Shown here: positions 1 to 11,496 of the stretch, piece by piece
How the letters are laid out: each line of letters opens with the position of its first letter
How positions within the stretch are numbered: the first letter of the stretch is position 1
NCBI GenBank assembly: GCA_933207985.1
Contig: OW240912.1
Location: forward strand, 229,909,672 to 229,973,671
Length of the DNA: 64,000 bases
From: Pelobates cultripes
Taxonomy: Eukaryota > Chordata > Amphibia > Anura > Pelobatidae
Direction of reading: 5' to 3'
Position numbers and translations under genes: made by a program
The notes under the pieces: generated by a model
What the model saw: the letters and a program-made list of their open reading frames with translations, nothing else
Databases searched by the model: none
What the model was told of the DNA's origin: nothing

Positions 1-200
1 AGCATAAAAGCATTACAGCACAAGGCACAACTGCATAATGCACCGCAGTTTAAAGATATTACAGCATAAGGCACAGCTGCATTATGCACCACAGTTTAAA
101 GGAATCACAATGTAAAAGTACCATAGTATAAAAACACCACAATATAAAGGCACCCTAATATAAAGGCACCACAGTATAAAGGCACCCAAAAATACAAATA
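1..200. repeat. Short tandem repeats at left edge
   Basis: Two diverged units of about 46 bp (15-60 and 61-106) share the order acagca, aaggcaca, ctgca, ccgcagtttaaa. They pass into five or six shorter units ending in ataaaggcacc up to about 197. No ORF of note. Non-coding tandem repeat. Confidence 0.75.
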
Positions 201-279
201 ATGTAATGAAGAGAAAAAAACATACATGATCATAAGTAAAGGGAGCAATGGAATAATGAAATATATATATATATATATT

Positions 280-381
280 TGTGCTCGGAATTTAATACGT
301 AATGGATAGTATCTGAAAGGGCAAAGTTGGTTGTGGTGTGCCGAAACCAACGTACGAGTGGGCCTGTAAATAAAAGAGGGC
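280..381 (-). repeat. Split direct repeat, distal copy (B2-like)
   Basis: The 102 bp starting tgtgctcggaatttaatacg match 520-621 with about four substitutions. The copy sits at the outer 3' end of the DIRS-like element. Confidence 0.8.
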
Positions 382-519
382 CCACCAAGGAGAATGTAAT
401 GATAACAGGGTGTAGGTGGGTGGGGACAATCAACTGGACCGGCAAAGGTGAGTAGGGGCTGGGAGTTTAAGTAGGGGACTTACTCCTCCCACAAATTCAG
501 GCCTAATGGCCTTTCTACT

Positions 520-621
520 TGTGCTTGGAATTGAATACGTAATGGATAGTATCTGAAAGGGCAAAGTTGGTTGTGGTGTGCTGAAACCAACATACGAGTG
601 GGCCTGTAAATAAAAGAGGGC
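520..621 (-). repeat. Split direct repeat, proximal copy (B1-like)
   Basis: Second copy of the 102-bp repeat, about 40 bp beyond the recombinase stop codon. The 138 bp between the copies would be the A2 segment in an Ngaro-type terminus. Confidence 0.8.
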
Positions 622-661
622 AAAAGAGAAGTTCGAGAAAATACACACTTTATTGCCTTTT

Positions 662-1345
662 TTACATAACCAAGTTCCTGAAAGCTTGACGAAGCTCTTT
701 TTCTGGTCGTGGTATATATCTATGATATATGGAGGATTTCCAATGACCCAGTCTCTTGATGATGTAGACCGGGGTGTTTGTGCTAGAGGCTGATGAAGCG
801 GCTCTTATGCGGAATGAGTGCCCGGAGAATGAAGCCGGATTGTAACCCAATTTGGATAGTAGTGTTCTGACATGTGCCGTGAATTTAACTGTGGTGAGCG
901 GGTGCCCTTGTAGTGATAAGAGCGGAGAGTCTGGTAAGTGCGCGTGATGGGTTGACCGTAGCTGGTCTAGCGCCTTGACCGGACACCAGGCATTATCGGT
1001 AGGGAAGAGAGGAATTATGGTGGGGTGTTGTGAGTGATTAGTTTTAGTTGATGTGATCGTAAGTAGGTAGTGATCCTCCACCTTAGTGAGGTGTGATGTT
1101 TTTAGGCTGTGAATGATATCTCCTTGACAAACAACAGTGAACTCTCTGGGTCTCAGAAAACCGTAGAAAGCAAGATAAATAGCAGATTTGATCACCAGGT
1201 TTGTGTTGGGATCGAACGGGGATTCGTCAAGGAGATTGCTAAGTGATCTAAAGATAGGCCCATCTATAGGTAGTCTGGTGGTGGTGAGTGGAACCGAAAC
1301 CTTTAATATACCTTTCAAGACCTTTTTAATGGGATATGATGACAA
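662..1345 (-). pseudogene. Tyrosine recombinase, catalytic domain (DIRS/Ngaro)
   Basis: This would integrate the circular DNA intermediate of the element by site-specific recombination. The 227-residue open stretch carries the tyrosine-recombinase signature: Arg65 in FLRPREF, His176-x-x-Arg179 in GHSFR, His201 in LGHW, and a C-terminal Tyr207/Tyr210 in a YHRYIP context. The N-terminal core-binding domain is recognisable just upstream on the minus strand (about 1346-1600) but in a different frame, with words typical of the family such as TIKLYLTG. A frameshift therefore lies near 1345, and the ATG at 1345 is only an internal Met. The catalytic residues look complete, but the protein cannot be made whole from this copy. 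The alternative of a captured phage-type integrase is unlikely given the adjacent RT. Confidence 0.8.
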
Positions 1346-1528
1346 GAAGTGTTGTTAGGAAAATTTGTGAGGCTATGGTGCTGAACCCCGGTGAGGTAAA
1401 GTTTAATGGTGTTGTGAGAAAGTTTAAGATGTAAATGGCAGAAAGAGGCAAAACCCACCATGGTTTGTGTAGAGAAGTCGCCTTGTAAACCGAATTCTGC
1501 AGTGAATTTGTTAAAAATGGTAAGTGCC

Positions 1529-2258
1529 CTATTGTATGAGATAGCTGTGTTGGGTGAAAAAGGTTAATATAGTTGTGGGGCCGATTGTTTTTGATGGAGA
1601 TAATGGTACACCAAGCGTGGAAAAAAGTGCTGTAGTACTGCTGATAGCGGTGGGTGTTTGTGCCCCTGGCTCTATCAGTAAGAAGTCGTCTAAGTAATGG
1701 ATAACAGAGTGACACCTGAGGACGTTCAGAAGCAGCCAGCATAGCGTCTCGGCGAAGATATCGAACAGTTTGGGGCTGCTTCGAGAACCGAAAGTGAGTC
1801 GTGTGGAGAAGTAGTACTTCTCTCGCCATTTAACACTGTGCAAGTGCCAGAGTGAGGGGTGCATGGGTAGTAATTTAAAAGCATTTGTGATGTCCGTTTT
1901 GCTGAGCCAGGGGCGACTACCAGATGAGATAATGGATTGTATGGCGTCGTCAATTGTTACATACTGAAGTGAGAATTCGTCTGCGGGTATGAGTGCATTT
2001 ATGCTGGGAACAAAAGAGGAGTGCAGTGCCGATAAATCAATAATTAGACGTTTTTTATTAGAATATTTGTGTACTGCGACACCAATGGGGTTAGTGTGCC
2101 AGGAGGAAAACAGTGAGGAGGTGAAGGGGCCGATCATGAAACCGTTGGTAATTTCGGAGGAAAGGAGAGTGTCTGTGGAAACTGGATCTTGGCATGCTGA
2201 CAGTAGATTGGGACATTCCAGTGTGCCCGTGGGGATGGCTACAATACCCGTGAAAAAA
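1529..2258 (-). pseudogene. Reverse transcriptase fragment (DIRS/Ngaro)
   Basis: RNA-directed DNA polymerase core. Counting from the Met at 2137, the first catalytic Asp is in the KTDITNAF motif (about residue 82) and the YLDDF box is at about 148-152. The frame stays open upstream of this Met to about 2258, where an A-run (7 A on the plus strand) marks a one-base frameshift from the preceding N-terminal segment. The frame is lost soon after YLDD near 1600, where it abuts the N-terminus of the recombinase. The RT thumb and the whole RNase H domain expected here are missing, consistent with an internal deletion of roughly 1-2 kb. Confidence 0.75.
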
Positions 2259-2354
2259 ACCCTGTGTGAACCCAGTGGTCAGATATTCCACCAAATGCCT
2301 GCTGGGGTGTGTCCTTAGGTAAAAAAACAGGTTATCGGCATTGATGTCGGTTAG

Positions 2355-2927
2355 TTATTTGTTAGGGGACAACCTGGCCGGGCACATGGTCTTGGTATGT
2401 GCCCTAAAGCATATAGAGCAGATGTGCAACAATCTACAGGCGCTGAAACTGCAGGAGCCTGCGTTGAAATTATTGCACACCTGAGCTTTACCTAGAAAGG
2501 AGATGGGCCTACCCAGCTTATCACGTAGACCACCCGCTGATTTGTTGTGAGGGGTTAAAGTGGGATGAGGGGTGGGAGTGGAGGTGGTAGGATCGGCTTC
2601 GGAAGGACATAAGTCTGCCATATGAGATGTAGAGTTACATACGGCGCAAGACGGGGGTCTGAGACCAGCGAAGTGGCGACAGAATAGTTCTGTGTCCATC
2701 TGACACCAGTTAATTCTGACATTGAACTGTTTCAGATGGGTCGCCGCCTTCACTGATACCGACTTATGATAGTCGTAAAAAGAGGAGCCCCCGTACTTGA
2801 TGCCTAAATCCACCACCTTGTGGAGGTAGAGGTCTAGCAGATGATCACGGTATATCCCGAAGGCAATCACGAACTGAGGTATGGATAGTTTTTTGTTGAG
2901 TCTGGGGTCTCTAGTCTTAAGCACCAC
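2355..2927 (-). pseudogene. Gag-like ORF with CCHC zinc knuckle (DIRS)
   Basis: The open frame carries a perfect C-X2-C-X4-H-X4-C zinc knuckle (CAVC...H...C). It is followed by a Cys/His-rich C-terminal region of C-X5-8-C-X4-C type ending near the stop. This pattern is typical of the nucleocapsid-like ORF1 product of DIRS-order elements, which would bind the element RNA. It lies directly upstream of RT on the same strand. The N-terminal part continues in two other frames (2867-3226, 3235-3525), so ORF1 is broken at least twice. No start codon can be assigned. Confidence 0.65.
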
Positions 2928-3234
2928 TGAGATGTCCCCTGATGTATGCCCTGTTCTCCAGTATGTCTTGGGATGCTATAAGCAGACACCAGACACACGT
3001 CCTTCCCATCTAGGATTTCTTTCCTGATGGAGTCTGTGACGGAGTGAGCTGGTGACTCGAAAGGAGAAATAGCTGTGGCTGGTGCTGGAGCGGGGAGTAT
3101 GGGGGGGCATCGTGGTACAGCGGGGACTGCCGGGGTGGCGACTGGGAGGCTCGGGGTATTACCTGGGGAGGCGATGGCGCTCTCCACCTTAGACAGCCTG
3201 TCATTCAAAGTCTGCAAGTTGGCCAAGATTGCTG

Positions 3235-3525
3235 CTAGGGTATCCTAGGTGGCTGTGCCAGCGCTTGGTGGCTGTCCTTGAGAGCTGTGCCTGGCCTAGG
3301 CTCAGGGGCTTGGTAGGTGAGCAGTCTGTAGAGTTCTGCCTTTCTAGCCGTAGCTGTAAAGGGGATTCCCCTGAGCCTAAGTTCGGCCGTAATTTTAGGG
3401 ATAGTCCATGCTCTCAAGGACGTGGGAGTTGAGGGGGTGAGAGATTCGCACGGAGACTCTCGTCTGATGGGCGTATACGGGATCTCTTTGGGCAACTCTT
3501 CGATGGGGGCTGGTTCTTGAGACAT
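3235..3525 (-). pseudogene. DIRS ORF1 N-terminus with SAP-like segment
   Basis: A 96-residue minus-strand frame begins MSQEPAPIEE. It holds a segment about 30 residues long (WTIPKITAELRLRGIPF followed by KAELYRLL) with the helix-extended-helix pattern of a SAP DNA-binding motif. Its position at the 5' end of ORF1 fits the gag-like protein of DIRS-type elements. The Pro/Ala-rich linker continues at 2867-3226 in another frame. The SAP assignment rests on motif shape only. Confidence 0.5.
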
Positions 3526-3540
3526 TCTAAAAATGATTTA

Positions 3541-5490
3541 GTGAATGAGATATTAGAAGGGGAGTAGGGGAACAAGGAGGGATATGAGGGGGGTCTTTTA
3601 GATAAACTGGACTGTAATGCTAATGCCGAAGCGAAAAACTTAACTGTGAATTGGTGATAGGTGAGGCCCTGCTAATGCCAAGTGGCGGTGAGAGGCTCTA
3701 CCTATGATTTGGCTTAGGGAAATCGTGGCCACAGACGTGGTGGCGGGGTGTTTGCCTCTCGGTGACTGTAAAGAGATTCAAAACGTGTGGCCGTGACAGG
3801 TGAGGCCCTGACTACAGCCCTGTAGTAGGGCGGGCGAGGCGTATAAATATGATTTGGGCATGGGGCCGTACCTCCGTGTTGAGGTGGGAGATGGCCTTGT
3901 GGGACCGGATTTTTTACTAGGGTGAGCTAGGGCGGTAGCCTAGACCCTGCACGTCAGTTCACTTGTATACTTAAGGTTGAATGGTAATTCTGGTGTAATG
4001 TGTGGATACTAACCTTGAAGGTGTTATAATCGAGAACTGGCACCTTCGAGTGTTTTTATGTAACGAGTCTTGGCTGCTGCTGTCCTCGTAGAAGAAGCCT
4101 AAGGATTAAGACAGATGTTGATGTATTTATGTGTATGATTTGTAGTAAGGGTTGGCTGTTAAGAGCGCAACAAGAGATCCTGAAGTGAGGGATCTGAATG
4201 GTTAGTCTAAGACTGGGGCGAGTTTACGTTATAGAGAGAGGCTGATTGAGGCCTTGGGGTAGTGAATGCCGTAACGAATAAGGACGTAAGTACCTGGTAG
4301 TATGGCTGAGTATCGGGTTAGGTAGGTTGGGTAGTTTCTTGCCTGATGGCAGTATGACCGTATGCTTAGGTAGAAAAAAGTAGAGAATTTAACACACCAA
4401 GGACGTAGGACCGTGAGTTAGTTGTAATGAATCGAGACCGCGTTAGGTCTTGTATGAAAAGGTCCTGTAATGAGTAGAGAAATATACCTTGATTTGTTAT
4501 ACAGGTACTTGGATGAGCGTAACTGGTTTTTCTGCGTAGAAACTGGTGGAGGCCTAGAATAATTCTGGAGCTATGGATTAAACCCATTAAATATTTAATA
4601 ATTAGCGAATGCTGTGACAGTATGCTATAAATAACCAATTTACCCTGTGACAAGTATAGAGTGCATGTAGTATTGAGGCATGGACATGGTTGAAACCATG
4701 GTGAGTAAATACTATACCTGGGTTTGTAAATACAAGACTTTGAATTTGCTAACTTTAAGCAGAAATAAGAGAAACCGAGGCAATCTGTGGAGCCAAAGAA
4801 ATGTAACAGAGGCAGGATTAATGACTGCGTAACTTTAAGGAGAAAACGTAGTAAATAAAAATAAAAATTGAGGGGTTTTACCAGTATTACCCTAGGAGAT
4901 CGTGTTAATAATAATATATGTATGGTGTTTGAACAGGGTTGGTGTGGAGTTAAAGAATTCTGCCCTTTTAGTTTGGTGTCAGGAGGAATTTATTTTAATT
5001 GATTAATGAACGTTAAACATAGTTTACTAACCACTTAGGGGTAGGAAAAAGAACCGATTACTAAGATACAGTGGCTGGGGTTTTAATATTTTAAACATAG
5101 TTAACCGGAAAACAAAGTTTAGGTGGTAAACGGTTGTAGTTTTAAATGGTTTTAATAACTCCTACTGACAGGTTAGTACAAACAGTTAAATAACCGAACA
5201 GAAAGTATGTATTATTATATGAATTCGTGTGCACGAAATGCTCGTATTATTTTGAATGGGGATCGGTAGTTTTAGCTGTACGAGGGACCTGCTTAGGTTA
5301 AGTATAATGTGCGTTAGTTTAATCCCGCACGAATAGCAATAGCATGAATCAGGTAAGTATGCGAGGGGTGAACAGAATTTTACACGGATCACTTATAATG
5401 CCCGAACGGGTAAGTAAATAAGTACATGGTTCGTGCTTATGACCGAACGGTAAAACAGAATTGTAACGATTAGCACCAGAGTTATGCTCG
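3541..5490. other. No gene; possible 5' region of the DIRS-like element
   Basis: There is no coding signal on either strand. A motif ggtgaggccctg recurs near 3660 and 3800. From about 4000 the sequence is G-rich on the plus strand with many ttag words, as in the element downstream. It could be the 5' leader of the DIRS-like element or an older insertion. I cannot decide. Confidence 0.35.
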
Positions 5491-5499
5491 TACGTAGTT

Positions 5500-6370
5500 C
5501 GGCAGTTTAGATTGTACGAAGGCCCCCATGATAGGCCCCCAGTCCTGAAGCAGGATATGGGACAAGCTCTATTCCCTCCCAGGGACTAGATGACACACAG
5601 TCCTGAGAGCTAAAGTACTTACAAGGACTTTCCCTGCTGAATCCCTCACAAGCTGGAACAAGGTGCTGAGCAATAATTAGCCCTTTCCCCTCCCAGTAAG
5701 TAGATGACACAGTTCTGGGAATACAACTGATTTAATTAATGAGCCAAACTCTGCCTTTTATGCACAGACCCCAGCACGGGGTCTCCATTGCATTCAACCA
5801 AGCCCCTCCCAGGAATCTCTGGGTCTGGGAGATAATTGAGTTAATGACTGGTAAGCTAATTATCTCCCAGGAATAGAGAGCACAGCATAAAACATAAAAA
5901 TGCCCCAAAACATTATAAAAATATAAAGTAACCCCACATATACATCTCCAAATAGCCCTGATCTGAGTGCCCAAGTTCTACCAAATAGTGCTCAGATCCA
6001 TGCAGTGTAGATAAAATGCCACCGTGTTAGGGTTCTGACCTGCCACACACGTGGTCCTATGCCCAAAATAGTTCCAGGACATTTGGTGCTTTTGCCGGTT
6101 AACTTTTAGGAGCTCCTGCAGCCACAATATGGGGTTCACCACCTGGCTTTCAGGTAGCGATTGCTCCCCTTAGTCTCAGGCACCTTCCCTCCAAAAAGCA
6201 CTCTCCTAGTGCATTGTTAAGTGGTTCAAAACCCTGGACGAAGTTGTCCAGGAACCTCACGGTCACCTCATGCCAAAAACAGTTCCATAACATTCACGGC
6301 TAAGTCCTGCTGAGGTAAACGGGGACTCACGAAGTCTTCATGACGAAATTAGTTCCATTGCGGTCGCGGC
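5500..6370 (-). repeat. LTR-like relic (minus strand)
   Basis: Read on the minus strand it has a TATA-like gcataaaag near 5763 and an attaaat poly(A)-like signal near 5733. The downstream words cagttgtattcccagaactgtg are shared with the relic near 23.4 kb. The upstream (U3-like) part holds three diverged copies of a unit of about 100 bp containing a caaaa-agttcca motif (near 6062, 6270, 6342). No coding internal region was recognised next to it, so it is called a solo-LTR-like relic. Confidence 0.45.
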
Positions 6371-6689
6371 TAATTACCACTGAGGACCATTTGTGGGTTT
6401 AGTTCGTGCAAACAGCCACCAGGGAGCTAGCACTTGGCTTTGTTCATGAGAAATGCTGAACCAGGGGCACCCAGGGAAAGCTGCCAATGGCGGCTGATCA
6501 GGGTAACCCCCAAATGGTGTCTCAGACCTGGACCACAGTCGGTGGGGATGATACCGGCTTCCACACTCCTCCAGGAGTCTGTAGCAAATGTTCAAGGGAA
6601 GTAGCGTTTGTCACAGACGCATGCACCTGATGCTCCGTTTTAACACTGCAGTTTACAGTGTGTCTCATGGCGTTAATCCACATGAATTG

Positions 6690-7330
6690 CAGCCACACAG
6701 CACTTCTCATACTTATTACCCGACATGTCCCACAAATCACTGAAAAAGTGAAGCTGACTGCGGCTTATGGAAGAATTACGGCCCTGTCCTTCCTGGTGTC
6801 TAGCAGGCAAGATGGCACCAAGAAGCCAGCATCCCCAGCTTCAAGTTCCAATGACAGTGAGTTGTCTGCAGTTTCAGTGCTGCCATCATCCCCAACCTCA
6901 TAGAAGTCCATCCAAAGAATGTTCAATGAATTAAAGATCTCACTAAAAGAGGACCTGACTAACCTGGTCTCAGAAATAAAATGTAGCCTCAAAGCAATAG
7001 GAGAGTTGCACATTTAGAAGTGAAAGCAGAAGAACTAATTGCAGCCCACAATCATGGCTGATGCCTATAAAGAGATGGAAACCAAACTAAGAAGGCTGGA
7101 GGAAAAGGTTGCAGATCAGGAGGATAGAAACAGCAGGAGCAATATCTTTATCCGGGGCATTCCAGAGGCTCTTGCAGACTTTGTAACACAGCTCTTTCAA
7201 AGCTTGTTCCTGATCTGTCCAGAGGAGACCTCATGTTGGATTGCACACACTGGCTCCCCAAATGCCATGGTAATGCTTTGAGCTCCTAAGAGGAACCCGG
7301 AAGAGCTACAGGCTAGAGCCCCATGGTCCT
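6690..7330 (+). pseudogene. Tx1/L1-like LINE ORF1 remnant
   Basis: Coiled-coil-like residues (LRRLEEKVADQEDRNSRSN) are followed by IFIRGIPE, the start of the RRM domain typical of ORF1 proteins in the L1/Tx1 clade. These bind LINE RNA. Upstream words in other frames (DLTNLVSEIK) fit the same protein, and the piece after RGIPE decays within about 100 bases. The longest clean frame is 7039-7281. There are stops and frame changes throughout, so this is a dead fragment. No matching ORF2 follows. Confidence 0.6.
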
Positions 7331-7624
7331 CCTCTCTCCTGTCCTGGATTTCAGTGCCTGAGAGCCAGTGACGGAGATCTTTGATCTACCCACATGCCCC
7401 TTATAGCACACAACAAGGCTGACACTTGGATTGCACTGACTCTGCATGGGCCACCAGTTGGATGCACAACTCAAAGTACCAGCTCTTTAGTACTTAGTAT
7501 TATGGTCAACTGTGCAGGTTAGCAAAAGAAACCCACAGACGATAACAAGCCTGAATTCCTACATCTCCCTGAGACAGGGCCATATTGTCACAGTAAGTAT
7601 TTATTTCTTATCTTACAGGTTTTG

Positions 7625-7725
7625 TTTTTGCGATTGTTATTATTATTATTATGATATTTATAGAGTGCCGTCAAATTCCGCAGCGCTTTACAATGGGTGC
7701 ACGAACAGACATGTAGTTGTAACCA
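7625..7725 (+). repeat. Interspersed repeat tail (gcagcgctttacaa type)
   Basis: A (TAT)n run leads into tttatagagtgccgtcaaattccgcagcgctttacaat, a core I recognise as widespread in amphibian DNA. It is usually seen as a LINE/SINE-type tail. Family not assigned. Confidence 0.4.
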
Positions 7726-7799
7726 GACAAGTTGGACACACAGGAAGTTTATTGCCCTCCCTCACTATTATTAAGGTGAGGGCTAGGTAGCCTATTCTG

Positions 7800-9585
7800 T
7801 ATAGGTGGGGTGGTGACTTTGGTGATTGGATCCCCCTAGTCACTAGGAGGGGGGATACTTTTTATGGAGGGGGGGCAATGTGTCCACCCCCCACTTTATT
7901 ACTTAATGTCCCTACCTGCTGCTAATGGGTGGGGGTAACAATAGGTCCACTTCTCACATCATTACTTAGGGCACCCCCTCCCACAGGAAATGGGTGGGGG
8001 GGAAATAGATCCACCCCATACTTTATTGCTTAGGGAACCCACCCACCACCAATAGGTGAGGGGCTGATGCGGGCGCTATGTTCATTCCATGTAATAGCCT
8101 CCATTCGTGGCCACCATGTTCCCATTATTTAATAGCCCCCATGAGTGGGACCTGGATGCCCCAATTTATTTTAAGCCCTTACTTGTGGGGCAAGGAGGGA
8201 CACTAATAGTTGCGACATTAATAGTTTTAATAGGTGCCGCACCAATAGCTGCCCATTTGCTAGTCAGGAAGAGGATTTAATCTCCCATATTTACTAGTAC
8301 AAAGTATTTTCTTTGCTTAACATTAGTAAAGTTGTCTGAAAAACCAAAATTACAAAAATAAAGGGCTTTTCATTATTTTGGTCTTTCAGCTTTTTAGTAG
8401 ATAGCTCCCTAAACCTTGTGGGATTTCCAGAAAAGGAGAAGTCATCTAAACAGCTCCATAATTTGCTCCATAATCTGGTACCCTTACATATAGCAAGCCA
8501 GAAGGGTACCACTAACTACCACTGTTCTACTAAACAGCTGTAAGATGCAGCTGCAGCTTGAATCTTAAAAACTTTAATTCTAAATGAAATTCTGAATGAA
8601 AATAATGATCTAACTTTGTCCGAAAACAAATAAAAAAACAAGCAAAATTTGGTTTGAATGAAACCATTTTTTTTTTGTGTTCGGACAAAATTAAAATTCT
8701 GACGGAGCCCAAGTCCAACAGCCAATTAGAATGATTCATGTGTCTCCTTGAATTTAAGTTGATTTTTGTGCAAATTAATGTAAATCTGGTTATGCTTTGT
8801 ATTTTTTATTTTTACTTTCCCTAGTAGCAATAGAGAGGCATAATATGGGGGAGGGGACAGAAACTGCAGTACTAATAATTACAATTAAATAAACAACACA
8901 TGCTGATGATACAGACATGTCTACAAGGTGTAAGTTTAAGCCTTATTTCAAGTGACTGGCTGATCAAGCATTCTACTTACCCTGCTCCTCAGTGCTCTGT
9001 TGAGAGTGGAGTTGGGTCATCATGGACTCCCCCAGCACTATTGTGGTGGCTGATCTGTATTGTTGTCTACTGGTTTATATGAGGTGGGTGGTGCGGCCAA
9101 TCTCTGGACTCAAAGTCCTGACAAGCCTGATTCACCCCCCTTCCTCTTTAAACTGGTTGGGGTTATCCCGGTCCTCCACAACACTAGTTGCCTAGCAACA
9201 CGCTCACATGCCCAGTCTTCGAGCATAAGCACGAATAAGTCCTGATACGCAACTCGATATTGGGATTGGTAAGAGAATGCACATGTTGAAGTATCCTTTT
9301 CTGAACTACTGGAGTAACTTGCCTATATATTGTTTTCCACAGGTACACAAGATCAAGTATATCAGTTTGGTGGTGCTGCAATTAATAAAGGCGTTTGTGC
9401 TAATCTTTATGCCGGTTTGATTGATTGGGTACTGTAAGTTTTGATGGCCTTATATATTGAAAAGCCTTACAGTGTTCACATCTCTGTGTGTCTTTGATGT
9501 CAGTCAGCCACATGGGACTCACTTTTGTTTGAGTCCAAACGGCTGTGTACCAACAAATCCTTAAGGTTTTCTGGTCTCCGTGCAG
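7800..9585. other. No gene recognised
   Basis: At 7800-8080 there are several imperfect copies of a ggtgggggg...cccactttattacttag unit (short tandem repeat). The remainder is AT-rich without a convincing frame or repeat family. Confidence 0.5.
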
Positions 9586-9589
9586 TCAA

Positions 9590-9802
9590 TAAAGGATGAG
9601 CTGTTAAGAACATCTCCAAAACGGTAAGTCTTGTGAGGTGTTCCCGGTACGCAGTGGTTAGCACCTACCAAAAGTAGGTCAAGGAAGGACTACCGGTGAA
9701 CTGGCATCAAGGTCATGGGAAGTATGGGCTCATTGATGCATGTTGGGAGCAATGGCTAGCCCATCTGGTCCGATCATACATAAGAGCTACTGTAGCTCAA
9801 AA
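9590..9802 (+). pseudogene. Tc1-like transposase, 5' piece (interrupted copy)
   Basis: The sequence from the acatctccaaaacgg word through aagagctactgtagctcaa matches the helix-turn-helix coding region of a Tc1-like transposase that recurs in this window on both strands. The copy continues at 10716 and again at 12241 after two insertions. Frames are broken. The 5' terminal inverted repeat was not found. Confidence 0.65.
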
Positions 9803-10715
9803 ACAAAAGTGCAAATATAGGAATCTCCTAAAACACACTAGAGTGTGTCTGAAACAAGTAATGTACTTAAAGGGTATATAAATGCCAATATTGCAGCTTT
9901 TACACATTAGCATAAAACCTCATATGCAAAATAAGGGAGAAAATAAGATCAGAGGGTAGCAATTTTATTACACAGAGAAACACATAAAAACATATAAAAA
10001 CGACACTCACAAAAGTAGTGGCACAAATCTGAATCCCACTACCATATATCTAACACCAAAGTCCAGCCAAGTTCTGAAAGCCCACAGGTCGTGACTCCCT
10101 ATGGTTCCAGTATCTTCCTCTGATTAGGAACAAGACTATTGCCAGGGGAGCACATTTTTAATCCTATATCCGTTGGGACTTCCTCAAGATCTGCTAGATC
10201 CATTGTTGCCTTCTATCTTCTTAAATACCTCAATCTTCGTTTCCCGGATAGGTTAAGTTCACATGGCACTTCCTTCCTATGATGTCACATGTAATGATGT
10301 CCAGGAGAGCTGAACATGCATGTGCGTCCAGCCGTGGAGTGCAGACGGTTGGACACACATGCTAGATCAGCAATAGACAAAACGTCTCGGGCATCAGATT
10401 TGCACATTTCATTCAGATTTCTAACACTACTTGTGTGAGTGTGCTTTTTATATGTTTTTATGTGTTTCTCTGTGTAATAAATTTGCTACACTGTAATCTT
10501 ATTTTCTCCCTTATCTTGCATATGAGTTATGCTAATACATAAATATATACCCTTTATGTACTTAACTGGTGTCTGGTACCCTCTAGTGTATTTTAAAAAA
10601 AGGTTCTTATATTTGCACTTTAGTTTTGCTCTTTTATGATGTCTTTAGAGAGCGCCCTTAGAGTGGCAGCATTTACTAAGTACTCACACTTGTTGTCCAT
10701 ATTATTTGCATCTAG
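9803..10715. mobile_element. Foldback element inserted in the Tc1-like copy
   Basis: The arms 9807-10020 and about 10430-10640 are inverted copies of each other. Shared landmarks are gtgcaaatata, ccctttatgtacttaa, agggagaaaataag, cacagagaaacacataaaaac and the tata-rich spacer. The target word gct-(a/g)-agctcaaa occurs on both sides (about 9787-9802 and 10717-10729), suggesting a target duplication of about 10-15 bp. No ORF. The foldback plus long target duplication resembles PLE-derived inserts, but no PLE coding piece is present. Confidence 0.55.
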
Positions 10716-11105
10716 TGCTGCAGCTCAAATTGCTGAAAACCTAATGCTAACAATGGGTGTCAGAATCCACAGTGCATCCCAGTTTACTGCATATGGGGCT
10801 GTGTAGCAGCAGATCAGTCCGAGTGCACATGATGACTCCTGTACACTTCCAAAAGCTCCTTTAAGGGGACGTTAGCATCAGAACTGAACCATGAAACAAT
10901 TGAAGAAGAATGTCAGGTCTGCTGAATAACATTTTCTTTTAGATCAGGTGGATGGCTGGGTGTATGTGCATCCTTTACCTGGGGATGAGATGGTAGCAGA
11001 AGGCACTTTGGGAAAAAGGCCGGCTGGTGGAGGCAGTGTTCTGCTCTGGGCAATGTTCTTGGGTTTTGGCATTCATGTGAATGTTTCTTTGACTTGTACC
11101 ACCTG
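10716..11105 (+). pseudogene. Tc1-like transposase, middle piece
   Basis: The sequence continues from gcagctcaaattgctgaaaacc and encodes degenerate catalytic-domain text. The frame with words such as GGGSVLLWAM is typical of the second-Asp neighbourhood of Tc1-like transposases. It stops exactly at the hAT insertion at 11106 and resumes at 12241. Confidence 0.7.
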
Positions 11106-11300
11106 CATAGGTGTGCGCACGGGGTGTGCCGGATGTGCCTGGGCACACCCTAATCCCTGTGGCACGCCTATGGTTTGAGTCCTACAGGAACAGGTCCTGC
11201 ACTTTTTTTTGAGCAGGAACGCTGTTCCTGCAGACACTCAGTGCCCCCTGTCTCACCTCTTGCCCCTGTCATGGGGGGGCAAGAGGTGATGGATCCCCCT

Positions 11301-11496
11301 CCTCTCTCCAGCTCAGCCGCGACGAGGGAGCTGTCTGCTCTCTGCTCCCTCTCGCCGCGCGCCGTTTGCCGATGCCAGGAGCCGGAATATGACGTCATAT
11401 TCCGGCTCCCAGCTACTGTAGAGAGCCCGCGCGGCGAGAGGGAGCAGAGAGCAGAGAGCAGACAGCTCCCTCGCCGCGGCTGAGCTGGAGAGAGGC
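11301..11496. repeat. 196-bp palindrome centred on tgacgtca
   Basis: The left arm begins cctctctccagctcagccgcg and the right arm ends cgcggctgagctggagagagg. The arms run nearly perfectly inwards to gaatatgacgtcatattc (11387-11404). The centre TGACGTCA is the consensus cAMP-response-element octamer. GC-rich, and would form a very stable hairpin. Confidence 0.85.

Larger units (their letters stand above)
280..3530 (-). mobile_element. DIRS-order (Ngaro-like) tyrosine-recombinase retroelement, defective
   Basis: On the minus strand, in order, lie a SAP-like/gag-like region, a CCHC zinc-knuckle region, a reverse transcriptase and a tyrosine recombinase. This gene order and the absence of an integrase define the DIRS order. 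The 3' end (low coordinates) carries a 102-bp direct repeat (280-381 and 520-621) separated by about 138 bp. That fits the B1-A2-B2 split direct repeats known for Ngaro/PAT-type elements. I could not find the matching A1 copy upstream, so the 5' end is unplaced. Frames are broken in gag and at the start of RT, and most of the RT-RNase H C-terminus is missing, so this copy cannot be autonomous. Confidence 0.75.
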
